From the NCBI GenBank assembly GCA_963573315.1, contig OY752151.1:1736001-1800000 (forward strand): a DNA stretch of 64,000 bases, given 5' to 3'. Shown here one piece after another: positions 11,559 to 22,755 of this stretch. Made by a program: the position numbers and the translations under genes. The stretch is from Entomortierella parvispora. Taxonomy: Eukaryota > Mortierellomycota > Mortierellomycetes > Mortierellales > Mortierellaceae. How positions within the stretch are numbered: position 1 is the first letter of the stretch; each line of letters starts with the position of its first letter. The notes under the pieces were generated by a model. It made no database searches and had not been told where the DNA came from. It saw only the letters and a list, made by a program, of their open reading frames with translations.

Positions 11559-13489
11559 ATGAAACGGTCGTTGAACAGGAATGGACCGCTTCCAGTCCTG
11601 GTTGCAATGATCGTTGTGGTCCTCTTGCTCGTTCAAACCGTGTCCGCTTGGAGAGAAGGTGGCATCGAACCGACTCTAGCGATTGGTGAGAACACATTAA
11701 CAGTTCTCTCTTACCCTTTGAACCAGACTGCGCATCCATGGAAAAACACTCATTTTGATGTTCACTTTTCGTTTGTATCCTCTACATAGAGGTAGGCTCC
11801 AGCTCTGCTCGAATGAGTGCCCTCGCTGGGAAGAACGGACTGGTCTTTGGTACAAGCGTCAATGACCCGAAAATAATCTGGACAGGTCCAGGAACACACA
11901 CCGCGCCCGGGCCACTCGAGTCCAACTGGACAGAGGATGGATATCTGATCATCAAGGATGGCACGGATAAATCCCTCTACGTCCACCCTTTCAATACCCT
12001 CTTCAACCGCGGCCACCCCTACAAGATGAGGTCTCAGTACGAGTTTACAAACAGACCCAAAATTACTGGACACCAGGCACTCACCCTCATCGACATCACA
12101 TCCAAATACCTGGCAAATTTAACAGCAACCGCAAACTCGATCCTTGGTCATAACGTCAACTTTGTTGTTATCGTCTTGCCTGATGGTCACAACCTACGAA
12201 CGATTGAAAAGAAGGTCATTGATGATGAGTACTGGGGGAACTACACCTACCGTGACACCGTGTCTGTTGGCGATGGATTCGATCTCTCGTGGAGTGAACG
12301 TAGAGTAATGAATGAGGCTGTGCCCGTCCAAAAAAACAGACATGTTATTGTTGAACTCTATAGAAAAACGTCCGCCGCCATCTTTCCCTTTGACAACGCC
12401 ATGGAATACAGCCGAGCTGCCCTTGTGTATCGTGTGGGTGCTTCAGCATTCGAGGCCTCAATTCATACAGTGGATGCTGGAAATTATGATACCCTCTCCT
12501 CTGTAGAGGATAAACACCTGGGAGGAGATGATTTCGATCGACGCGTCATGGATCATTTACTCCTCGCGCACAAGAACAAGACTGGACATGACCTCTCTGG
12601 AGATAACATCTTCGTGAGTCGGCTGAGAACAGAGGTCGAAAAGGCCAAGCGAGCGCTCTCCACCGAGGACTCGGTTTGGATCCAAGTGGAACCTTCCTAC
12701 CCTGAACACCAAGGTCTCTCTGAACAGTTAAGTCGATACCAATTCGAGGAACTCAACATGGATCTCTTCAACAAGACCATTGCTACGATTGATCAGGTTA
12801 TCAAAGACAGTCTCATGTACACCAAGGATGATATCCAAGACATCATCTTCTCTGGTGGATCTTCCAACATCCCCTACCTCCAATCGGCCATCCGAGAGTA
12901 TTTTGGCCACCACAAGAAATACCATGGATTGGACCACCCTGAAAACAATGTCATCTTGGGTGCAGCAAGACTCGGTCATTGGCACTCAGACCCAAAGCAC
13001 TACACCGGCGACGTGTGTTGTACGGGAGTACTCGAAAGAAAATTTAGCATCGAAACTGCAGGCGGAAAGATGTTCAAACTCACGAACGAAAGCTTGGACT
13101 CTCATATCAACAAGATATATACGTTTACCACCGCGACGGACAACCAGGATCGAGTGGTCATCCGAGTCTTCAGTCAGGAGGAGAGAAACACAAACGAGCA
13201 TACGCTTGAGGGCGGAATTGAGTTCACAGGCATCGCCCCGGCTCCCAAGGGCATCCCACGGATTCGAGTCAGAATTATCACTCACTTTTGCGGCAGAACA
13301 CTCCATCTGAATGTCATGGACGTGACCTCGGGGAAGACTAATGCCACGATCATCTGGCCCAAGGGTAGGCGTTCTCGTTATCTTCAACCTGATGAAAACG
13401 AGATCGAATACGGCATGATGTTGGAGAGAGAATTGGGGTTACAAGGAGGAACGTTCGAACTCGAATCAATTGACGAGCCGGCTCTTTGA
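11559..13489 (+). CDS. secreted lidless Hsp70-like protein, copy 1
   Basis: Exons 11559-11685 and 11790-13489 give 608 residues. Residues 1-30 form a signal peptide with a long hydrophobic core ending VSA. The rest aligns by eye with the BiP nucleotide-binding and beta-sandwich substrate domains: HLGGDDFDRR (285-294), EVEKAKRAL (324-332), FEELNMDLF (361-369), SGGSSNIP (397-404), and SNNQ-type beta strands after about 455. Key ATPase elements are altered. The family's GIDLGTTYS is AIEVGSSSA (41-49), the DLGGGTFD loop is YRVGASAFE (256-264), and the DAKRLIGR lysine region is not recognisable. The alpha-helical lid is absent; the protein ends about 50 residues after the beta domain. There are several N-glycosylation sequons (NWT 88, NLT 152, NYT 193, NKT 305 and 370) and a CC pair at 452-453. 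The C-terminus ends DEPAL, not KDEL/HDEL. Probably a secreted or cell-surface pseudo-chaperone; its role is unknown. Confidence 0.85.
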
Positions 13490-14032
13490 TAGTAATAAAG
13501 TCTGCCTAGCTGTAGTGGCACTTGAGAGCAGATCCAGCACACATCACTGCACTGTTGTCTTTGACAGCACGATCCCACGAAGCAAGTTGATCACCAAGAA
13601 TTCTTTGAAGGAAAGGTACATTGGTTTTTTTATAGATTCTACCTTCATAGTGCGTGATCAATGACACAGCACTGACCAGCTATTCCATTATCCTTCATCT
13701 CACCCTTGTATTCACTTTGGGAGCAAGACTATAATACAATGACCTTGACTCTGCAGTGTTCAAAAGTCGAGCAAGACTCTCGAGCTCTGCTCATAGTTTC
13801 CAAGTCGAATTAGTACGTGAGGGGAGGGTTAACTGTCAAGTTCAGGTCGGAAGTCTTTACGGATCACGTATCTCTAAGGAGCAGTGCACTTTGAGGACAA
13901 CACGTCTCGTGTGCATCAAAACACAAATCGTGGTCGAACACGAACGGAACACGTAACGCCCGGAAAAAAAAACCTAAAATCGCGACTCTACTTCCTGCAT
14001 GTCTTTCTTTTCTTCCCATTCCGAAATAAAAA
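13490..14032. promoter_or_regulatory. 3' end of copy 1 and promoter of Hsp70-like copy 2
   Basis: AATAAAG follows the copy 1 stop. The duplicated TGACCTTG block is at about 13739-13746 and the TCGTGGTCGA block at 13928-13955, 78 bp before the copy 2 ATG. Nothing else recognised. Confidence 0.6.
13928..13955 (+). promoter_or_regulatory. conserved promoter block, Hsp70-like copy 2
   Basis: Same TCGTGGTCGA to GGAACACGTA block as in copies 1 and 3; here the leader to the ATG is about 20 bp shorter. Confidence 0.6.
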
Positions 14033-15954
14033 ATGAAAAGGTCGAACAAAAAAGGGCTGTTTCCAGCCCTGATTGCTTTGATCGTAATGATCCTGCTGTC
14101 CTCTACAACCGTGTCTGCTTGGAGGCCAGAGGGTATCCAAGCGACATTAGCAATTGGTATAGACATATCAACAATTCCCTTCTTCCTCCTCGAACAAGAC
14201 TCGGGCAAGCACGGAAAGTCCCTTATTCTAATGTGCACATCTCGTTTATACCTCTAGAGGTTGGCTCCAGCTCGGCTCGAATGAGTGCCCTCGTTGGGGA
14301 GAACGGACTGGTCTTTGGCACAAGTGTCAATGACCCGAAAATAATCTGGACAGGTCCAGGAACACACACCGCGCCCGGGCCACTCGAGTCCAATTGGACA
14401 GAGGATGGATATCTGATCATCAAGGACGGAATGGATGAATCACTATACATGCACCCTTTCAATACCCTCTTTAACCGTGGCCACTCCTACAAGATGCGAT
14501 CGCAGTACGAGTTTACAAACAGACCCAACATTACTGGATACCAGGCACTCACCCTCATCGACATCACATCCAAATATCTGTCAAATTTAACAGCAACCGC
14601 AAACTCGATCCTTGGTCACAATGTCACCTTTGCTGCTATCGTCTTACCGGACGGTCAAAACATGCGAACAATTGAAAAGGAGGTCATTAATCATGAGTAC
14701 TGGGGGAACTACACCTCCAGTGAAACCGTTTTTGTCGGCGATGGATTCGATCCTTCATGGAGTGAACGGAGAGTGATGAATGAGGCCTCAGACAGCCAGA
14801 AAACAGGAGTATATTCAAAATCCTACAGAAAAACCTCTTCTGTCATCTTTCCATTTGATAACGGTATGGAATATGAACATGCCGTTCTCGTGTATCGTCT
14901 GGGTGCCTCAACATTCGAGGCCACAGTCCGCAGATTGGACGGTGGAAGATACACTACATTCTCTTCCGCGTATGATCCACACCTGGGAGGAAATGATTTC
15001 GATCGACGCGTCATAGACCATCTACTCCTCGCACACAAGAACAAGACTGGACATGACCTCTCTGAGGACAACATCTTTGTGAGTCGGCTGAGAACAGAGG
15101 TCGAAAAGGCCAAGCGAGCGCTCTCCACCGAGGACTCGGTTTGGATCGAAGTGGAACGTTCCCACCCTGGAGATCAAGGTCTCTCTGAACAGCTGAGTCG
15201 ACACCAATTCGAGGTACTCAACATGGATCTCTTCAACAAGACCATTGCTACGATTGATCAGGTTATCAAAGACAGTCTCATGTACACCAAGGATGATATC
15301 CAAGACATCATCTTTTCTGGTGGATCTTCCAACATCCCCTACCTCCAATCGGCCATCCAAGAGTATTTTGGTCACCACAAGAAATACTATGGATTGGACC
15401 ACCCCGAAAACAATGTTGTCTTGGGTGCAGTAAGGCTCGGCCATTGGCACTCAGACCCAAAGCACTATGCCGGCGACGTATGTTGTATGGGAGCCCCTGG
15501 GGTTATAACCTTTTCCATCGAAACTGCAGGTGGAAAGATGTTCAAATTCACGAACAAGAGTTTGGACTCACTTATCAACAAGATGCATACGTTTACCACC
15601 ACGAAGGGCAACCAGGATCGGGTCGTCATCCGTGTCTTTAGTGGAGAGGGGACAAATACAAGGGATAATACGCTAGAGGGTGGAATTGAGATCACAGGCA
15701 TCACACCGGCTCCCAAGGGTGTCCCACGGATTCGTGTCAGAATTATCGCTCACTCTTGCGGCAGAACACTCCATGTGAATGCCATGGACGTGACCTCCGG
15801 GAAGAGTAATGCCACGATCATCTGGCCCAAGGGCAGGCGTCATTATCGTCATGATGGTGAAGATAAGATCGAATACGGTATGATGTTGGAGAGAGAATTA
15901 GGGTTGCAAGGAGGAACATTCGAGCTCGAAGCAGTTGACGAGTTGGTTCTTTGA
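14033..15954 (+). CDS. secreted lidless Hsp70-like protein, copy 2
   Basis: Exons 14033-14156 and 14258-15954 give 606 residues. The architecture matches copy 1: signal peptide (core ALIALIVMILLSSTTVSA), degenerate nucleotide-binding domain (AIEVGSSSA; YRLGASTFE in place of DLGGGTFD), conserved HLGGNDFDRR, EVEKAKRAL and SGGSSNIP, then the beta-sandwich domain and no lid. It ends VDELVL, which looks like an xDEL signal followed by two extra residues, so retention in the ER is unlikely. Exon 1 and the intron are the most diverged of the three copies. An in-frame ORF from 13999 running through the intron is an artefact of an intron without stops in that frame; the exon 1 signal peptide and GTATAG/CTAG splice sites match its neighbours. 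Confidence 0.85.
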
Positions 15955-16498
15955 TAGTTTACTATTAGTAAATAAAGCCTGTCTCTGTGGCTGCAGTGGC
16001 CTGTCTATGGCATTGTGGATTACAGGGGGTCGACAGGTTATCAATGCCACAACTCTGGCCAGCCATTCCATTCTCGTTCACTTTGCCCTTGTATTGTCTT
16101 TGGGATCGAAACTGTAATAAAGTGACCTTGACTGTGCTGTTCAAAAGTCGATCAAGATTCTTAAGCTTTGCTCAAAGTTTCCAGGTCGCATTGGTATGGG
16201 GGTGTTGACTGTCGAGTTCAGGTCGGAAGTCTCACGGATTATGTATGAGAAGGAGCACTGAGTGTTCACACGGCACTCTGAAGACAACACGCCTCGTGTG
16301 TGTCATCCACCGACCTTGCTCTCTTGTGCCCAGGTAAAAGATCCTCATGAGCCCGGATGAGGAATATTCAGTCGTGGTCGAGGACGAGCGGAACACGTAT
16401 TATCTGGAAGAAACCCATAGTTTTTCCTTCCCTCATCTCCTTTCTCTCATTCCAGCATCTCATTCATCCCTCCTCCATTCCAAAAATAAAAAACAAAA
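15955..16498. promoter_or_regulatory. 3' end of copy 2 and promoter of Hsp70-like copy 3
   Basis: AATAAAG follows the copy 2 stop at about 15971. The TGACCTTG block is at 16123-16130 and the TCGTGGTCGA block at 16372-16399. The remaining sequence resembles the upstream DNA of copies 1 and 2 throughout. Confidence 0.6.
16372..16399 (+). promoter_or_regulatory. conserved promoter block, Hsp70-like copy 3
   Basis: TCGTGGTCGA to GGAACACGTA, ending 100 bp before the ATG, the same distance as in copy 1. Confidence 0.6.
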
Positions 16499-18420
16499 AT
16501 GAAAAGGTCGAACAACAAAGGACCGCTTCCAGCCCTGGTTGCTCTGATCGTTGTGGTCCTCTTGCTCGTTCAAACCGTGTCCGCTTGGAGAGAAGGTGGC
16601 ATCGAAACGACTCTAGCGATTGGTGAGAACACATTAACAGTTCTCTCTCACCCTTTGAACCAGACTGCGCATCCATGGAAAAACACTCATTCTGATATTC
16701 ACTTTTCGTTTGTATCCTCTACATAGAGGTAGGCTCCAGCTCGGCTCGAATGAGTGCCCTCGTTGGGGAGAACGGACTGGTCTTTGGCACAAGCGTCAAT
16801 GACCCGAAAATAATCTGGACGGGTCCAGGAACACACACCGCGCCCGGACCACTCGAGTCCAACTGGACAGAGGATGGATATCTGATCATCAAGGACGGCA
16901 CGGATAAATCCCTCTACGTCCACCCTTTCAATACCCTCTTCAACCGCGGCTACTCCTACAAGATGCGGTCGCAGTACGAGTTTACAAACAGACCCAACAT
17001 TACTGGACACCAGGCACTCACCCTCATCGACATCACATCCAAATACCTGGCAAATCTAACAGCAACCGCAAACACGATCCTAGGTCACAATGTTACCCTT
17101 GCTGCCATCGTCTTACCGGACGGTCAAAACCTACGAACGATCAAAAGGGAGGCCATAGATGATGAGGACGGAGAGACCTACACCTATCATGACACCGTGC
17201 TTGTCGGCGATGGATTCGATCCTTCATGGAGTGAACGGAGAGTGATGAATGAGGCCTCAGACAGTCAGAAAACAGGAGTGTATTCTGAGTCCTACAGCAA
17301 AACATCTTCTGTCATCTTTCCATTTGATAACGGTATGGAACCTAGCCATGCCGTTCTCGTGTATCGTCTGGGTGCCTCAACGTTCGAAGCCTCAATCCGC
17401 AGAGTGGTCGGTGGAAGATACGGTATCTTCTCCTCTGTATACGATCAACATCTGGGAGGAAATGATTTCGATCGACGTGTTGTTGACCATTTACTCCTCG
17501 CACACAAGAACAAGACTGGACTTGACCTCTCTGGAGATAGCACCTTTGTGAGTCGGCTGACAACTGAGGTCGAAAAGGCCAAGCGAGTGCTCTCTACCCA
17601 GGACTCGGTTTGGATCGAAGTAGAACCTTCCCACCCTGGAGACCAAGGTCTCTCTGAACGGTTGAGTCGACACCAGTTCGAGGAACTCAACATGGATCTC
17701 TTCAACAAGACCATCGCGACCATCGATCAGGTTATCAAAGACAGTTTCAAGTACACCAAGGAAGATATTCAAGACATCATCTTCTCTGGTGGATCTTCCA
17801 ACATCCCCTACCTTCAATCGGCCATCCGAGAGTACTTTGGCCACCACAAGAAATACCATGGATTGGACCACCCCGAAAACAATGTTGTCTTGGGTGCAGC
17901 GAGACTTGGCCATTGGCACTTTGATGAGAAGCACTATGCCGGTGACGTGTGTTGTACGGGAGAACCTGAAAGAAAGTTTGGCATCGAAACTGCAGGCGGA
18001 AAGATGTTCAATTTCACGAACAAAAGTTCGGACTTTCATATCGACAAGATGCATACGTTTACCACCACGACAGACAATCAGGATCGAGTGGTCATCCGAG
18101 TCTTCAGTGGGAAGGGGACAAAGACAAGCGATAATACGCTCGAGGGTGGAATTGAGTTCACAGGCATCGCTCCAGCTCCCAAGGGTGTCCCACGGATTCG
18201 AGTCAGAATTACCACTCGCTCTTGCGGCGGCACTCTCCATCTGAATGTCATGGACGTAACCTCTCGGAAGATCAAGGACACGATCATCTCGTTCAAAGGC
18301 AGGACTCATTATCTTCATGTTGATGAAGATAAGATCGAATACGGTATGATGTTGGAGAGAGAGTTAGGGTTGCAAGGAGGAACCTTCGAGCTGGAATCAG
18401 TTGACAAGATGGCTCTTTGA
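16499..18420 (+). CDS. secreted lidless Hsp70-like protein, copy 3
   Basis: Exons 16499-16622 and 16727-18420 give 605 residues. Same plan as copies 1 and 2, with the signal peptide core ALVALIVVVLLLVQTVSA, degenerate phosphate loops (EVGSSSA; YRLGASTFE), conserved HLGGNDFDRR and SGGSSNIP, a beta-sandwich domain and no lid. It ends VDKMAL. It is a mosaic: its exon 1 and intron are almost identical to copy 1, while the middle (EASDSQKTGVYS, GMEPSHAVLVYRLGAS) follows copy 2. It converges on the UBC6-like gene (stop at 18621), with AATAAA about 15 bases after its own stop. Confidence 0.85.
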
Positions 18421-18620
18421 TGGTCTACTAGCAGTAATAAAATCTGGATTTGTGGCTGTCGTGGCAATCAAGAGCAAGTCAACAAACATCCATCAAGCCC
18501 TGTCTTGATAAGGCGAAGATCACACCAAAGAGGCAAGAACCATTGGTAACCAAAAAATCAATGAAGGAAAGATTTTATTAGAGCCGCTGTCTTTATGGCG
18601 CCAGTCTGTGCGATCTTGGA

Positions 18621-20291
18621 TCACAGGAACCGACGAATGATCAATGCCACCAGAATGCCACCAAACCCAAGGATTAGCGCATCCAGCCAGATTGGGATAC
18701 TAGAATCTGCCTGTCGTGTTAACAGTTGCGCCTGGGCCTGTCCTGCTGTTGTGGCCGCTGCTGTTGTGGCTGCTGCTGATGGTGACATCCGCGCTGTTGT
18801 TGTCACTGGCGCTCCGTGGTGATTAGGAGAATGATTGTGTTGGTTATTAGCTGGGCTATTCGCTACCCGCGGAGGATCCTGTACTGAGGGCTTTGTAGCA
18901 CTAGAAGATAAGGGGTCCTGCGATGATTGCTGCTGTTGTGTTAAGGCTTTGTCCGCTTTTGCTCCTGTTGCCATCGAAGGGCCTGCAGCCGCTGAACTCT
19001 TCTCCTTGCTATCATTTGCTGCTGCCTCCTGCTGTTTCTTCTTGTCGGACTCATATCCAAAGGAAAACTCCGGAGGCATCTCATCTGCCTTCAAGGACAC
19101 CTTCACTGCGTTCTCTGGCGCCACATCAGGTAGGATCGCCACATTCTCCATATGACAGGTTGGACACGCCCAAGCCTTGGATCTACATTGTACAGCGCAA
19201 ATGTACACAAGTGGTTAAGATCAGGGGGGGCGGATTGTAGAAAAGTGACGGACGTGGTAAAATTCAGTAAACATGAGCACATTTTTTCGTGCTCCTTCAA
19301 TAGGAGCGTGACACGCCAACAGCAGACATTCGCCAATTATTAATTCACGATGCTGCGTCAACTTACTTGATAGCAAGACCTTTGCGGGCTTGAACACTGG
19401 TGTCGAGGCCTCCAATTGCACCTTTGCTTTCTGTGGGAAGAAAGCCCATGACTGCCACCAAGACAGTCCGGATTCCCCATGCTGGTTGCCAATACTCGGG
19501 ATGGTATCCTGTAATACTCAAGCATACTTTTTTGTGTAGCTCAAATCGTCCGTTGGGCTATGTTTGAGGAGCATGCCGTGAGTATGATCTGGCCAAAGTT
19601 GGATTCAATTCTCTTTTTGATATTGCTGTGAAGGTCATGGCATACTTACTGTCAAAAACATAAGACTGGGTGGGGCAAACGGATAGTTGTTAGGAAGGAG
19701 GATACGACCATGGTACAGCCCACCCTCAAAGTCCGTCTCCTCTGGGCCACGAATTGTGAAATGCCACTCAAAGATGTCTGTCTACCATATTTTTAAACAC
19801 AGCAGAGTCCAGAAAAAAAATTAGTTTCTCGGGCGAAGCACTTCTTCATGTGCCCCATGAAATGCAATAAATGACTCAGAGGACGTGAAAAGGTCATCAA
19901 GGGCAATCGTCATGCCTCAAAGAGATTTCGTTCATCAATGCCATTGCACATCCAACAAACGAGAAGGGTGGTCTATGCTTTTGTCAAACATGACTTGCAT
20001 TCCTTACCTCCAGAGGGTTGGCAGCAAAGTCTGTCGAGGGTTCCCTGACCAGCTCTCGAGCTTCCTGCATAATCCGCTTTACAGCTAGATAGAGATACAC
20101 ACAGCTGGTCAGTTACGTTATCTAAATGAATGACAAGAAAGAAGAGGACAAGAAGACATAGCCCAATAAAAGCAGAACCGTGACATTGCCATTGGTTGAA
20201 AAGACCAAAGTGGAGAGAATGCACGGGGACACCATTCATTACCTGAGCTCTTTTTGCTGTACTGCCCGGAGACACCAGCGAGAGTTGCCAT
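18621..20291 (-). CDS. UBC6: membrane-anchored ubiquitin-conjugating enzyme E2 (UBC6/UBE2J)
   Basis: E2 enzyme of ER-associated degradation, tail-anchored with the catalytic domain in the cytosol. Exons 5' to 3': 20291-20243, 20084-20008, 19781-19650, 19557-19367 and 19182-18621, giving 336 residues. The E2 core shows RIMQEARELV, EWHFTIRGP, LPNNYPFAPPSLMFLT, and then the catalytic cysteine C98 in KKVCLSITGYHPEYW, the non-canonical active-site context typical of UBE2J. A linker rich in Ala, Gln and Ser follows. A hydrophobic tail segment (IWLDALILGFGGILVALII) directly before RRFL is the membrane anchor. UBE2J1 is a better match than UBE2J2 by length, but I cannot separate them firmly. Confidence 0.92.
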
Positions 20292-20445
20292 AATGTCAAA
20301 GGATGTTGAGTGTAATGGAACAGGGGAGTCGAGTCGTAAGGATGAAGAATGAAGACGAATGATGCAAGGAAGCCTTCTCTGCGGCAGGCTCATGACGAAA
20401 CTAGAATAACAGTCACTCCCTTTTATTATATTCTGGCTTTTTATT

Positions 20446-22479
20446 CTAAATCTCTTGAACATAGTTGCCAGGGAACACGCCCTGTCGGCCGTTCAGCTTG
20501 CCAGTCCACCACTCGTTCGCGCCAGATCCTCGCTGCACAATCTCGATCCGGTCATCTTTGCGGAAGCTCAAGTCACCCTCCTGCTGTGCGTCATAATCAT
20601 AGAGGGCCAATGCCGTGGGCGCGCCTCCAATACGTTTCGGAACAGGTGGAGGAGGTCCTTTCTTGGCCGCTGCTTGCGCTTGCATATCTCGCATTCCGTT
20701 GTTGAAGCTGTTGATCGCGTGGGAAGTCGCTGCTGCGGCTGCTGTGGCTGCAATTGTTCCTGAAATCGAGGGCGCTAGGTGAATGTTAACATCGTTGAAT
20801 CGAGAATTGGATGCTGGTGCCGGTGGGGCTGGCGCAGGAGGACCTGCCGCGTTATAGGCTGGTGGCGGTGCTGAGGATGGGGTCGATCTTGCCCCAGTTT
20901 GCCAAGGCTTCGCTCCTGCTTGTGAAGCAGCATGTCCGCCTGTCTGCCATGGTTTTGCTCCAGGTACCGAGGTTGAGCTAGCCGCAGCTGCCTGCCAGGG
21001 CTTGGCTGCTGGGGCAGGAGGCGAATAGCCTTTATGATCTGGTGTTGCCGCTCCATAAGCAGGTGCGCCATAGGCACTTTCTGCAGAGGGTGCATCATGG
21101 GATGGTCGGCCATATTTACTTGTATACGCTATGGAACGAGAAAACTCATCAGACATCATCATACTGCCAATTAAAATATAAAAAGAGTGACCGATTCCTT
21201 ACTTGCGGTAACGGATCTCTTTGTAATGAGTTCAACAGACTCTACCGTCGGGGCAATCTCGGGTTTTCTGGCTTCATATCCACTGATCACGTCCATTGTG
21301 AGGTTGTAGTATCCACTCCTGGAAAGCGGCTCAATCCTCTCCAACAGAATGTTGTAGATCTGTAGCTGCAAATAGTACAGAGTGTGAAAGATGGGTTCCA
21401 CCAATTGCGTCCGGTAGTAAAAGAATCCTGGAAGCTCCTCCCGCAAGAGTCCGTTCAGACCCTCATAGTCTGCAGTGGCAACCTCAAGCTGGGACTCAAG
21501 CTACAAATGACCAGGAAGATATCGCGTTAGAGTTACGGCAAAGAGTTTATCAGCATACCGCCCTTGAGAGCCTTCAAAGGCGGGAGGGGGTTGACACGCT
21601 ACCTTGTAAATACTTTTTTCGTCACTAAGGGTCCTTTCTTTTTTGTCCTGCAACTTTTTGAGTGAGATTCTAAAGCGGTCATAGTCGACAAGTTTGTGAT
21701 CTCGCTTGGTGATTGTTCGACGGATGAGCTTCATGTTGGTCTGCATCTCTGTGAGCGGTCGCACGACCGTCAGTTCTAGTCTGTCCACCAGCGGCAACAA
21801 GATATCCCGAGTCTCCCTCATCACAGCCTGGAAATTATCGACAGCCTGGACAGACTCTGGCGCAGTCGGAGTCCGCCGAGGTGTGACCTCTCCCGCTGGC
21901 ATTCCGATAGAGGGATCATAAATATCGGCCAGAATGATGCCAAACTCTGCCTGGTGGTTCAACATGGCTGTACAAGGGCAAGAGAAGGTATTGAAACGTG
22001 AGGATTTTACACCATCCATGAGACCATCAGGTTACCGCTGACTTTCACGATTGGCTGCCTGCTCTTACCAGTAACATTGTCGCGGAACTTGCACACCTCC
22101 GTGAGAAGAAGAGCTGTGGAGCCTTCACATGCAGTGAACTTGCTGTTCAGTTCTCTGAACTCTACATCGGTTGTTTCTAGAGGGGATCACGAAAATGACG
22201 AGTGAGTGAGCAACAGTGGCGTGGGTTACAAGATTGAGCGCACAGACAGTGCGCTTTCTGTAAACAAGAAAGGCAGAAACAACTTTGACAGATCCCACCT
22301 ACCATCGCGAATGCCAGTCTTTGTGGAGAGAGTATGAGGCAACCTCGAGACGGCCTTGGTAAATCCTTTCCTATGAACCCAAGAGACAAGAGGAGCAGTC
22401 TCGAGGTTAGACCCTAGCTTGGAGATCATATCAGCGACAAGAGCCCAACGGTGTAGCGAATGTGCACTTGCCAACTCAT
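20446..22479 (-). CDS. RVS167: BAR-SH3 domain protein (amphiphysin/RVS167, Hob1)
   Basis: Binds and bends membranes and links them to actin during endocytosis. Exons 5' to 3': 22479-22472 (8 nt), 22370-22303, 22176-22069, 21967-21603, 21500-21203 and 21128-20446, giving 509 residues. The N-terminus [14 protein letters not shown] is the signature of fungal amphiphysins. The BAR domain covers about residues 1-260 ([32 protein letters not shown]). A Pro/Ala/Gly-rich linker with repeated KPWQ follows, then a C-terminal SH3 domain ([15 protein letters not shown] to [11 protein letters not shown]). To keep MSWKGF, intron 1 must use a GC donor (GCAAGT) at 22471-22470; no GT donor gives that frame. 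Divergent from BET2, about 275 bp apart. Confidence 0.92.
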
Positions 22480-22755
22480 GGATAGTACAACTAAAAGTAA
22501 AGACTATGGGGGAGAGTGCAAGTGTTTGCTCTGTTCTGAGACTGAGAATCAACAATTGAAGAGTGGAGAATTGGAAAGAGAGGAAAGGGTCAAAAGTCTT
22601 TGCATGCGCACCCGGTTGCATGGACGTGAAAAAAGGACTGAGACGGAAAAAATAAGACAGTCACGTGCCGCGTTGCGCGCGTGCAAAGCCTGCTCTGTTC
22701 TCATTCCTGGACATTCTACTCTTTGCAAACTATACTTCACATACCCCCCCGCCAG

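Larger units (their letters stand above)
11157..18440 (+). repeat. three-copy tandem segmental duplication (about 2.47 kb unit)
   Basis: Each unit holds a promoter, a short signal-peptide exon, an intron of about 100 nt, a 1.7 kb exon and a 3' AATAAA. Start codons lie at 11559, 14033 and 16499, spacings of 2474 and 2466 bp. Similarity extends upstream to the TGACCTTG block and downstream past the stop codons (each is followed within 25 bases by an AATAAA). No transposase or terminal repeats are visible, so unequal crossing-over is the simplest origin. Confidence 0.9.

Noticed and set aside
13999-14257. An upstream start that would read Hsp70-like copy 2 through its intron as one exon
   Set aside because: It would lose the signal peptide that all three copies share; the intron sites and phases match copies 1 and 3.
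17491-18318. Long antisense open frame (275 codons) opposite Hsp70-like copy 3, with shorter ones opposite copies 1 and 2
   Set aside because: Antisense open frames are a known by-product of Hsp70 codon usage. They lack start context, introns and recognisable domains, and follow the sense codon pattern.
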